Assembly: GCA_027030435.1 (NCBI GenBank)
Contig: JALVEX010000047.1
Coordinates: 1 to 5,306, forward strand
Reading direction: 5' to 3'
Length of the DNA stretch: 5,306 bases
Origin: Paracoccaceae bacterium
GTDB taxonomy: Bacteria > Pseudomonadota > Alphaproteobacteria > Rhodobacterales > Rhodobacteraceae
The notes under the pieces are model-generated. The model searched no databases and had not been told where the DNA came from. It saw only the letters and a program-made list of their open reading frames with translations. Shown in pieces: positions 1 through 4,888 of the stretch (the first letter of the stretch is position 1; each line of letters starts with the position of its first letter). The translations under genes were made by a program, and so were the position numbers.

Positions 1-1
1 G

Positions 2-232
2 GGCTTCCATCACGAAAGCGGCGCGGCCTATGATCTGCTGGCCGACTGGCTGATCCGCCTCGATCCCCTCAACCCCCAGACAACCGCCCGCATGACAACC
101 GCATATGCCACCTGGAAGCGCTACGATCCCGTCCGCCGGGCCCGCATCCGCGCCGCGCTCGAGCGTATCGGCTCCAGCGAGCCCCTCAGCCGCGACACCG
201 GCGAAATGGTCAGCCGCCTGCTCGCCGGCTGA
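2..232 (+). CDS. pepN: Aminopeptidase N, C-terminal end (5' end outside window)
   Basis: The reading frame is open from the window edge and ends at TGA 230-232, giving the last 76 residues of a larger protein. Its pattern (LADWLIRLDPLNPQTTARM, then WKRYDPVRRARIRAALERI, then LSRDTGEMVSRLLAG at the end) matches the extreme C-terminus of proteobacterial PepN, where E. coli has the equivalent LNSRNPQVASRL, LKRYDAKRQEKMRAALEQL and LSGDLYEKITKAL segments. PepN is an M1-family zinc metallopeptidase of about 850-870 residues that removes N-terminal amino acids from peptides in the cytoplasm. The HExxH zinc site and catalytic domain lie upstream of this window, so activity cannot be judged here. The visible part belongs to the helical C-terminal domain that caps the active site. 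The gene reads toward gatB, but a hairpin element separates the two. Identification rests on recalled family similarity and is firm. Confidence 0.88.
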   Translation, partial: GFHHESGAAYDLLADWLIRLDPLNPQTTARMTTAYATWKRYDPVRRARIRAALERIGSSEPLSRDTGEMVSRLLAG

Positions 233-234
233 TC

Positions 235-282
235 CTTCATCTTGGCGCAAATACTCCGGGGGCGCGGGGGCAGCGCCCCCGC
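235..282 (+). terminator. Intergenic hairpin element, probable pepN terminator
   Basis: Starting 3 bases after the pepN stop there is CTTCATCTTGGCGCAAATACTCC followed by a G-rich run and a perfect hairpin: 264-271 (GCGGGGGC) pairs with 275-282 (GCCCCCGC) across a 3-base AGC loop. The sequence after it is pyrimidine-rich (ATCTCTTCCGCCTCTCTTTCC) rather than a clean T tract. From memory, very similar segments (TTGGCNCAAATA plus a G/C hairpin) recur downstream of genes in Rhodobacteraceae genomes, so this is probably a repeated terminator-like element. The hairpin is directly visible; the family-wide recurrence is recalled, not tested. Confidence 0.6.
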
Positions 283-351
283 ATCTCTTCCGCCTCTCTT
301 TCCGGGGATCCTCCCATCATCGTCAAGGGCATCCACCAGCCGGATCCGCCC

Positions 352-380
352 TTGCCCCCCGCGCGCCGCTCCCGTAAAAC
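352..380 (+). promoter_or_regulatory. Candidate sigma-70-type promoter for gatB
   Basis: TTGCCC at 352-357 and TAAAAC at 375-380 are separated by exactly 17 bases, a reasonable match to the housekeeping -35/-10 pattern. Transcription would begin near 387, leaving a leader of about 22 bases that carries the gatB Shine-Dalgarno sequence. This fits gatB starting at 409 and not further upstream. It is a motif match only. Confidence 0.42.
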
Positions 381-395
381 CGCGGCAATCCAGGC

Positions 396-402
396 AAGGA
401 AG
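396..402 (+). promoter_or_regulatory. Ribosome binding site that sets the gatB start
   Basis: AAGGAAG lies 6 bases before ATG 409 (8 bases measured from AGGA). The open frame runs in phase back to a TTG at 352, but that codon has no comparable ribosome binding site and overlaps the candidate promoter. The site therefore favours ATG 409. Confidence 0.65.
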
Positions 403-408
403 AAAAAG

Positions 409-1920
409 ATGCTCGATCTCACCTTCGAAGAACCGAAAGCCAGGGTCATCCACGGCGCCAAATCCGATTGGGAGCTGGTGATCGGCATGGAAATCCACGC
501 CCAGGTTTCCTCCCGGGCCAAGCTTTTCTCCGGCGCCTCCACCGAATTCGGCGCCGAGCCCAATTCCAACGTCGCCTTCGTCGATGCCGCCATGCCCGGC
601 ATGCTGCCGGTGATCAACGAATTCTGCGTCGAGCAGGCTGTGCGCACGGGGCTCGGGCTCAAGGCCGAGATCAATCTCCGCTCGGCGTTCGACCGCAAGA
701 ACTACTTCTACCCGGATCTCCCCCAGGGCTACCAGATCAGCCAGCTCTATCACCCGATCGTGGGCGAGGGCGAGGTGATCGTGTGGATGGGCGAGGGGGT
801 GGCGCGGCGCGTGCGCATCGAGCGCATCCACCTCGAGCAGGACGCCGGCAAATCGATCCACGACATGGATCCGGCCATGTCCTTCGTGGATCTCAACCGC
901 ACCGGCGTGGCGCTGATGGAGATCGTCTCGCGCCCCGATATCCGCGGCCCCGAGGAGGCGGCGGCCTATGTCACCAAGCTCCGCCAGATCCTGCGTTACT
1001 TAGGCACCTGCGACGGCAACATGCAGAACGGCAACCTGCGCGCCGATGTGAACGTGTCCGTCTGCCGCCCGGGCGATTACGAGAAATACCGCGAAACGGG
1101 CGATTTCTCCCATCTCGGCACCCGCTGCGAGATCAAGAACATGAATTCGATGCGCTTCATCCAGCAGGCCATCGATTACGAGGCGCGCCGTCAGATCGCC
1201 ATTCTCGAGGATGGCGGCGAGGTGGTGCAGGAAACCCGCCTGTTCGATCCCGACAAGGGCGAAACCCGCTCCATGCGCTCCAAGGAAGAGGCGCATGACT
1301 ACCGCTATTTCCCCTGCCCCGATCTCCTGCCGCTGGAGATCGAACAGGAATGGGTCGATCACATCCGCGCCACCCTCCCCGAGCTGCCCGACGAAAAGAA
1401 GGCGCGTTTCATCCGTGATTACGGGCTGAAGGATTACGATGCAAACGTGCTCACCGCCGATCTCGCCAGCGCCCGCTATTTCGAGGAGGTGGCAGAGGGG
1501 CGCGATGGCAAGCTCGCCGCCAACTGGGTGATCAACGAATTGTTTGGCCGTCTCAACAAGGAAGGCCTCGCGATCGGCGAAAGCCCCGTTTCCGCCGCCC
1601 AGCTCGGCAGCATCATCGATCTGATCGGCAAAGGCGATATCTCGGGCAAGATCGCCAAGGATCTGTTCGAGATCGTGTGGAAGGAAGGCGGCGATCCGGC
1701 CGAGATCGTGGAAGCGCGCGGCATGAAGCAGGTCACCGATACCGGCGCCATCGAGGCCGCGGTGGAGGAGGTGATGGCCGCCAATCCCGCGCAGGTGGAG
1801 AAGGCGAAGGTCAATCCCAAGCTCGCGGGATGGTTCGTCGGCCAGGTGATGAAGGCCACCGGCGGCAAGGCCAATCCCAAGGCGGTGAACGAGATCGTGC
1901 GCCAGAAGCTCGGACTCTGA
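409..1920 (+). CDS. gatB: Asp-tRNA(Asn)/Glu-tRNA(Gln) amidotransferase subunit B
   Basis: This encodes a 503-residue GatB, full length for the alphaproteobacterial family. GatB is the tRNA-binding and kinase/transamidase subunit of the cytoplasmic GatCAB complex, which converts Glu-tRNA(Gln) and Asp-tRNA(Asn) to Gln-tRNA and Asn-tRNA using ammonia channelled from GatA. Visible landmarks are the N-terminal GMEIHAQ motif (26-32) with the metal-site Glu28/His30 region, the signature YFYPDLPQGYQISQ (99-112), the NRTGVALMEIVSRPD block, CDGNMQNGNLRADVNVSV (201-218) and TRCEIKNMNS. The C-terminal helical GatB/YqeY tRNA-binding domain covers roughly the last 150 residues. Nothing is missing or frameshifted. 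ATG 409 is chosen because AAGGAAG precedes it and residues from MLDLTFEEPK match the usual family start. gatA and gatC are not in the window, so the three subunits are not encoded together here. It is probably transcribed alone between two hairpins. Confidence 0.97.
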   Translation: MLDLTFEEPKARVIHGAKSDWELVIGMEIHAQVSSRAKLFSGASTEFGAEPNSNVAFVDAAMPGMLPVINEFCVEQAVRTGLGLKAEINLRSAFDRKNYFYPDLPQGYQISQLYHPIVGEGEVIVWMGEGVARRVRIERIHLEQDAGKSIHDMDPAMSFVDLNRTGVALMEIVSRPDIRGPEEAAAYVTKLRQILRYLGTCDGNMQNGNLRADVNVSVCRPGDYEKYRETGDFSHLGTRCEIKNMNSMRFIQQAIDYEARRQIAILEDGGEVVQETRLFDPDKGETRSMRSKEEAHDYRYFPCPDLLPLEIEQEWVDHIRATLPELPDEKKARFIRDYGLKDYDANVLTADLASARYFEEVAEGRDGKLAANWVINELFGRLNKEGLAIGESPVSAAQLGSIIDLIGKGDISGKIAKDLFEIVWKEGGDPAEIVEARGMKQVTDTGAIEAAVEEVMAANPAQVEKAKVNPKLAGWFVGQVMKATGGKANPKAVNEIVRQKLGL

Positions 1921-1954
1921 CTTTCGGGCGCGCCCTGGGCTTTCGGGCGCGCCT
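1921..1954 (+). terminator. Tandem 19-bp repeat forming a hairpin after gatB
   Basis: Immediately after the gatB stop a 19-base unit beginning CTTTCGGGCGCGCC occurs twice in tandem (1921-1939 and 1940-1958), with the first 14 bases identical and 17 of 19 matching overall. Because the unit contains the palindrome GGCGCGCC, the two copies fold into a 9-bp perfect stem (1927-1935 with 1945-1953, plus a G-T pair at 1926/1954) around a 9-base loop. There is no T tract directly after it. A role as the gatB transcription terminator or 3'-end stabiliser is inferred from position and stem strength. Confidence 0.55.
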
Positions 1955-1958
1955 TGGA

Positions 1959-2134
1959 AGCCCCCGGGGCATCAGCAATTGAAAAATTAATCTTTTGGGC
2001 GGCTCTTCCCCGCAGATCCCCCGTATTGCCACGAAACTGCCTTTATCCGGGGGCAATCGGCCAAGGTAATGTCACATTCGAATTTTAATCAAACATGCAA
2101 CGAACCTTAATTGATTCCATCTGGAGTAACGATC
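1959..2134 (+). other. AT-rich leader upstream of the VPLPA-CTERM gene
   Basis: This is the non-coding remainder of the gap between gatB and the exported-protein gene. It contains AT-rich patches unlike the GC-rich surroundings (around 1978-1996 and 2080-2114). It also has two overlapping inverted repeats: CCCCCG 2018-2023 with CGGGGG 2048-2053, and ATTGC 2025-2029 with GCAAT 2053-2057. A TTTAAT at 2084-2089 could serve as a -10 element, but no convincing -35 lies at the right distance. I found no sigma-54 pattern (TGGCAC-N5-TTGC), which matters because some PEP-CTERM genes use that sigma factor. No coding potential was recognised. It probably holds the promoter and 5' leader of the downstream gene. 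Confidence 0.4.
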
Positions 2135-2761
2135 ATGTTCCGCCCGCTCATCACCGCCGCCATCCTCGCCATCGCCGGCGCCTCCGCCGTGCCCGCCGCC
2201 GTGATGCGCTTCGACGATGTCTGGGCCAATTTCGGCGCTTTCGACGATACGCTCGGCGATATCGCCAATCTCGATGTCAGCAACCGCACGCGCAATGATT
2301 TCGGCAATGCCTCGGTTTATGAAGAGCATCTCGAACACTGGCGCCGGAATTACAGTGATCTGCGCGACGTGGCCTTTCCCTCCGCGCCGGGCAAGGTGGG
2401 CGAACTGGCCTTCGCGCCCGATGCCGGCTACAGCGTCACCATCGAATCCTTCGATATCGGCACCTGGTACAACGGCGCCCCGAAGATCGGCTCCTTCTTC
2501 ATCTATGATTCCTCCTGGAATGTGCTCTGGAGCCTCGAGAACACGCTTTTCGCCGGCAATTCCATCACCGTTTTCCCGAACGTGACCGGCGCCGCCTATT
2601 TCCAGTGGGGCAAGAACTGGGATATCGGCATCGACAATTTCAAATACAGCGTTGCGCCGGCTGGCAACCTCGCCGCCGTGCCCCTGCCCGCCTCTCTGCC
2701 GCTGCTGGCGTTCGGCCTGTTCGGGCTGGTGGTGCTCGGGCTGCGGCGCAACCGGCGCTGA
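2135..2761 (+). CDS. Exported VPLPA-CTERM sorting-domain protein
   Basis: This encodes 208 residues with both ends of an exosortase substrate. The N-terminus has a signal peptide (MFRPLITAAILAIAGASA), with likely cleavage near residues 21-22. The C-terminus has VPLPAS at 182-187, a hydrophobic segment at about 188-203 and a basic tail RRNRR at 204-208. This tripartite tail is the VPLPA-CTERM signal, a PEP-CTERM variant known mainly from Rhodobacterales and processed by a dedicated exosortase. The middle (about 24-175) is rich in aromatic and beta-prone residues, has no Cys, and ends in a WDIGIDNFKYS strand. This resembles the beta-sandwich ectodomains common in PEP-CTERM proteins, but no specific ligand or enzyme activity can be assigned. 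ATG 2135 is chosen because GGAG (2123-2126) lies 8 bases upstream; an in-phase TTG at 2111 is less likely. The gene appears to stand alone, bounded by an AT-rich leader and a strong hairpin. Its cognate exosortase is not in the window. Confidence 0.85.
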   Translation: MFRPLITAAILAIAGASAVPAAVMRFDDVWANFGAFDDTLGDIANLDVSNRTRNDFGNASVYEEHLEHWRRNYSDLRDVAFPSAPGKVGELAFAPDAGYSVTIESFDIGTWYNGAPKIGSFFIYDSSWNVLWSLENTLFAGNSITVFPNVTGAAYFQWGKNWDIGIDNFKYSVAPAGNLAAVPLPASLPLLAFGLFGLVVLGLRRNRR

Positions 2762-2806
2762 TCCGCAACGCAGCCTTCCTTCGGTGCGGCATTGGTAGCG
2801 AGTGAA

Positions 2807-2840
2807 GCCGGCGCGTTGGCCTTCGGGCCGGTGCGCCGGC
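2807..2840 (+). terminator. Strong hairpin with TTCG tetraloop after the VPLPA-CTERM gene
   Basis: Positions 2807-2821 pair with 2826-2840 over 15 base pairs without a bulge (three G-T pairs in the middle of the stem), closed by a TTCG tetraloop in the very stable C(UUCG)G context. It lies 45 bases past the stop codon. The downstream bases are ATATTACC, so the classical T run is absent. It probably ends transcription of the exported-protein gene or protects its mRNA 3' end. Confidence 0.7.
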
Positions 2841-2867
2841 ATATTACCGCACATGCCCTCCGCCCCC

Positions 2868-2897
2868 TTGGACGCCACGGCGCGAATCAGCTAGGGT
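2868..2897 (+). promoter_or_regulatory. Candidate promoter for the DUF4177 gene
   Basis: TTGGAC (2868-2873) and TAGGGT (2892-2897) are 18 bases apart. The CTAGGGT form of the -10 region is familiar upstream of alphaproteobacterial genes. A start near 2904 would give a leader of about 20 bases before ATG 2926 and would place the in-phase GTG at 2908 almost at the mRNA 5' end. This is pattern matching only. Confidence 0.45.
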
Positions 2898-2925
2898 CCG
2901 CGCGCATGTGAAGCAGGGGGGCAGA

Positions 2926-3429
2926 ATGGCTCGCAACGAAACGAAACGCTTTGAATACAAGCTCGTGCCGGCGCCGCGAAAGGGCCTGAAGGCCAGGGGC
3001 GCGAAAACGCCCGAGGCGCGGTTTGCCGCGGCGCTCATGGAAATCATGAACGAGATGGGCCGGGAGGGCTGGGAATACCAGCGCGCCGATACCCTGCCCT
3101 GCGATCAGCGCAGCGGCCTCACCGGCAAGACGACCGTCTATCACAACGTGCTGGTCTTTCGCCGCGTGATCGCCGCCCCGCAGGAAGAAGCGCCGGCTGA
3201 AGAAGCGCCGATACCTCCCGCCGCTGACAGGGTCGCGTCCGAAAGGAAGCCCGAAAGGGAAGCCGTCAAAACCCGTGCCCCCGAGTCCCGCGCCCCCGGG
3301 AAGGCGTCAGATGCCGCCACCGCCTCCAGGCGCCGGCTCGGCTCCGCCCTTGGTGACGAGCCCGGATCGGAGAATGGCGAATCGCCCAAGCTCGGCCCCG
3401 CGCGGGAAGAATCAGCCCCCGAGAACTGA
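2926..3429 (+). CDS. DUF4177 domain protein with long disordered C-terminal tail
   Basis: This encodes 167 residues. Residues 7-80 match the DUF4177 pattern as I recall it in Rhodobacterales: RFEYKLVPAPRKG, then KTPEARFAAALMEIMNEMG, then REGWEYQRADTLP, then GLTGKTTVYHNVLVFRR. The domain is a small alpha/beta fold of unknown function. Residues from about 83 to the end are rich in Ala, Pro, Glu and Arg and look disordered. They include a Glu/Ala/Pro stretch (86-96) and two similar short motifs near the end, LGSA (138-141) and LGPA (156-159). There is no signal peptide or membrane segment, so it is probably cytoplasmic. ATG 2926 is chosen by family start and a purine-rich AGGGGGG just upstream, although that Shine-Dalgarno sequence is not ideal. 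GTG 2908 is the alternative and would add six residues. The gene converges on bolA with 38 bases between stops and no clear hairpin. Confidence 0.8.
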   Translation: MARNETKRFEYKLVPAPRKGLKARGAKTPEARFAAALMEIMNEMGREGWEYQRADTLPCDQRSGLTGKTTVYHNVLVFRRVIAAPQEEAPAEEAPIPPAADRVASERKPEREAVKTRAPESRAPGKASDAATASRRRLGSALGDEPGSENGESPKLGPAREESAPEN

Positions 3430-3433
3430 GCCG

Positions 3434-3473
3434 CCTTCAGCCATCCCTTCAGCCATCCATGCTCCCTTCAGCC
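3434..3473. repeat. 12-bp tandem repeat at the bolA/DUF4177 convergent end
   Basis: CCTTCAGCCATC occurs twice back to back (3434-3445 and 3446-3457), and a third partial copy CCTTCAGCC lies at 3465-3473 over the end of bolA. Read on the minus strand each copy contains GGCTGAAGG, so the bolA stop codon and its surroundings are effectively repeated downstream. It fills almost all of the 38-base gap between the two convergent genes. Confidence 0.7.
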
Positions 3474-3725
3474 GTCTATATCGAGGGCAAGCGCGTGGAT
3501 GCGCGAAAGCAGATCGCGCCCGAGCGCCTCATGCACCGCGCGGTGGCGCGCGATGCGGCTCATGCCGGCAAGGTGGGGATCGCGGATGACGATGCGAAAA
3601 TGTGTCTCGCCCCCTTCGCGCCAGCCCGCATGTCCGCGGTGGTTTTCGCTTTCGTCGATCACTTCGAGCCGCGCCGGCGCGAGCGCCTGCGCGAGCTGTT
3701 GCCGCAATTCCTCTGCCACGCTCAT
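3468..3725 (-). CDS. bolA: BolA family protein
   Basis: This encodes an 85-residue BolA protein, the normal compact length. Family features are VIDESENHRGH (22-32, matching the BolA VxDxSxxHxGH pattern), THFRIVI (41-47), the RHRAV block (60-64) that includes the invariant histidine used for [2Fe-2S] ligation with monothiol glutaredoxin, and the terminal IHALAL helix (76-81). BolA proteins act in the cytoplasm with Grx partners in Fe-S cluster handling and in redox or stress control. Which alphaproteobacterial BolA paralogue this is cannot be decided from sequence alone. ATG at 3725 is chosen because AGGAGG sits 6 bases upstream and because MSVAEELRQQL is a typical BolA start. The frame stays open to 3788, but the added residues are unlike the family and would overlap the candidate promoter. 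It is divergent from the J-domain gene, an arrangement I recall from many alphaproteobacteria. Confidence 0.93.
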   Translation of the reverse strand: MSVAEELRQQLAQALAPARLEVIDESENHRGHAGWREGGETHFRIVIRDPHLAGMSRIARHRAVHEALGRDLLSRIHALALDIDG

Positions 3726-3731
3726 TTTTTG

Positions 3732-3737
3732 CCTCCT
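3732..3737 (-). promoter_or_regulatory. Strong ribosome binding site fixing the bolA start
   Basis: The minus strand reads AGGAGG, a perfect Shine-Dalgarno core, 6 bases before ATG 3725-3723. It selects this ATG over the in-phase ATG at 3788. Confidence 0.8.
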
Positions 3738-3761
3738 GCCTCTTCTATCTTCGCGCCGAAA

Positions 3762-3789
3762 CTGTAAACTCCCGTGGCCGAGTCGCAAA
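3762..3789 (-). promoter_or_regulatory. Candidate bolA promoter
   Basis: On the minus strand, TTTGCG (3789-3784) and TTACAG (3767-3762) are 16 bases apart. This would start transcription about 30 bases before the bolA ATG and leave the AGGAGG site in the leader. Both hexamers are imperfect, and the spacing is one base short of ideal. Confidence 0.3.
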
Positions 3790-3865
3790 GCGGCGATCTT
3801 GGCCGGTGAAAGGCAGCGCCGGAGCAGGCCCGGGAATGGCGTAAGACCCGGGGAATGGAGTGACG

Positions 3866-4498
3866 ATGGACAAGACGGATCCCTTCGGTTTTGACATATC
3901 CGTAAAGGCGGCGAAGAAGAAGAAGCCGCGCGGGCGGCGCGGGATGACCGGTGCCGTGGAAACCTCGCAGCGTGTCTGCGAGCATCCGGGCTGCGAGGAG
4001 GGCGGCAAGTATCGCGCTCCGAAATCGCCCGATCACCTCGATGAATACGTGTGGTTCTGCAAGGAACACGTGCGCGAATACAATCTGAAGTGGAACTTCT
4101 TCAACACCCACACACAGGAAGAGCTCGAAGCACAGATGGCGCGCGATCGCGTCTGGGAGCGCGAAACAAAGCCTTTCGGGCGCAAGAGCGAGGAGCAGCG
4201 CGCCTGGGCCCGCCTCGGGGTGGATGATCCCCATCAGCTTCTGGGCGACAAGGCGACGCGCAACCCCGGAAAATCCGTCACCGGCACCCGCCGCCTGCCC
4301 CCCAAGGAGCGCCGGGCTCTGGAGATCCTGGAAGCGAAGGATCACTGGAAGAAAACGGAAATTCGCAAGCAATACAAGAGCCTGATCAAGGTTCTTCATC
4401 CCGATCTCAATGGCGGCGACCGCTCCTATGAAGAGCGGCTGCAGGAGGTCGTCTGGGCCTGGGATCAGATCAAGGACAGCCGCAGCTTCCACGATTGA
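3866..4498 (+). CDS. J-domain protein with N-terminal Cys/His cluster (probable DnaK co-chaperone)
   Basis: This encodes 210 residues. The J domain is at the C-terminus (about 149-207), with the helix-II basic segment IRKQYKSLIKVL and the HPD tripeptide at 178-180, which stimulates DnaK ATPase activity. A G/F region and the DnaJ zinc-binding CxxCxGxG repeats are absent, so this is not DnaJ itself but a class III-type J protein. The N-terminus has a Lys/Arg-rich stretch (15-25) and then a conserved-looking Cys/His set: Cys38, Cys43, Cys65 and His68 (CEHPGC and FCKEHVREYN), which could bind a metal. Its client is unknown. ATG 3866 is preceded by TGGAG (3856-3860); an in-phase GTG at 3860 is less likely. 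The gene is divergent from bolA and probably co-transcribed with the small membrane protein 60 bases downstream. In several alphaproteobacteria I recall cobS following this gene; that is not so here. Confidence 0.88.
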   Translation: MDKTDPFGFDISVKAAKKKKPRGRRGMTGAVETSQRVCEHPGCEEGGKYRAPKSPDHLDEYVWFCKEHVREYNLKWNFFNTHTQEELEAQMARDRVWERETKPFGRKSEEQRAWARLGVDDPHQLLGDKATRNPGKSVTGTRRLPPKERRALEILEAKDHWKKTEIRKQYKSLIKVLHPDLNGGDRSYEERLQEVVWAWDQIKDSRSFHD

Positions 4499-4515
4499 GC
4501 CCCCGCGCCGGGGGC
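4499..4515 (+). terminator. Short G/C hairpin directly after the J-domain gene
   Basis: GCCCCCG (4499-4505) pairs with CGGGGGC (4509-4515) over a 3-base CGC loop, starting at the first base after the stop codon. No T run follows. It may act as a partial terminator that lowers expression of the downstream small gene, or stabilise the J-domain mRNA. Because it touches the stop codon, terminating ribosomes would be expected to interfere with its folding. Confidence 0.45.
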
Positions 4516-4558
4516 CGGCATAAAGCTGCAACAAGCCGGGAAAAATCCGGGAGGGCCA

Positions 4559-4747
4559 ATGGCTTACCGAGAAATCATCCGCCTTCTGCGCATGGCCCGT
4601 TGGGTGCGCAGGCCCCCGGGGAAGCGGCGGATCATCATGTGGCTAACGGTGCTTGCGATCACGCTGGCGATATGGGGCGCGGAGCGCCTCTTCGGCACGC
4701 CCGAATGGATGCGCCTTGAGGGCCCGGGCTGGCACCGGCTGCGCTGA
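4559..4747 (+). CDS. Small single-helix membrane protein, function unknown
   Basis: This encodes 62 residues and is not recognised as a named family. A strongly basic N-terminal segment (about 4-24, with eight Arg or Lys, including ARWVRRPPGKRR) precedes one hydrophobic helix (about 25-40, IIMWLTVLAITLAIWG) and a short Trp-containing tail. The positive-inside rule predicts a cytoplasmic N-terminus and a periplasmic C-terminus, with no cleavable signal. The coding call is supported by a strong GGGAGGG (4549-4555) just before ATG 4559 and by sensible membrane-protein composition. It follows the J-domain gene by 60 bases on the same strand and precedes cytochrome c', so it could belong to either unit. 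A role linked to its neighbours is only inferred from position. Confidence 0.68.
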   Translation: MAYREIIRLLRMARWVRRPPGKRRIIMWLTVLAITLAIWGAERLFGTPEWMRLEGPGWHRLR

Positions 4748-4856
4748 GGCAGGCAGCATCTGTCCGCTTTCGCATCGCCAGGGTATAACACCGCTGCGCC
4801 GAAATTATTCCAACACGATGTTTTGAAAGGCGATAGTCTGCCGCCCGGCCGTTCGC

Positions 4857-4870
4857 TTGTTGTCGATCAT
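4857..4870 (+). promoter_or_regulatory. Possible FNR/NnrR-type operator upstream of cytochrome c'
   Basis: TTGTT-GTCG-ATCAT matches the FNR/NnrR/Dnr-type consensus TTGAT-N4-ATCAA at 8 of 10 fixed positions with exact spacing. Its centre lies at 4863.5. If TCTTAC at 4893-4898 is the -10 element, the start would be near 4905 and the site would sit close to -41.5, the usual activating position for this family. The site is imperfect, and with one window the chance of coincidence is real. Confidence 0.35.
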
Positions 4871-4888
4871 GGCCTCGCGGGGTTATGC
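4860..4888 (+). promoter_or_regulatory. Alternative sigma-70-type promoter for cytochrome c'
   Basis: TTGTCG (4860-4865) and TTATGC (4883-4888) are 17 bases apart. Transcription would start near 4895, giving a leader of about 40 bases. The -35 hexamer overlaps the possible FNR-type site, so a bound regulator would affect this promoter. Confidence 0.4.

Noticed and set aside
121..861. A 246-codon minus-strand open frame across pepN, the intergenic element and gatB
   Set aside because: It spans two well-supported genes and a hairpin element, and the translation is low-complexity shadow sequence.
2072..2878. A 268-codon open frame on the minus strand opposite the VPLPA-CTERM gene
   Set aside because: It lies antisense to a gene with a signal peptide, sorting signal and ribosome binding site. 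Its translation is compositionally biased and like no known family. Such frames are common opposite GC-rich genes.
3836..3844. Start-stop mini-frame ATGGCGTAA just before the J-domain gene
   Set aside because: It has no ribosome binding site of its own and nothing suggests regulation; a two-codon frame this size arises easily by chance.
3891..3896. A perfect TTGACA hexamer inside the start of the J-domain gene
   Set aside because: No -10-like sequence lies 16-18 bases downstream (AAGAAG there), and it is explained by codons for Phe-Asp-Ile.
3722..4534. A 270-codon minus-strand open frame opposite the J-domain gene
   Set aside because: It covers the J-domain gene, whose HPD motif and ribosome binding site are clear, and runs into the bolA leader. 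No recognisable domain or start site supports it.
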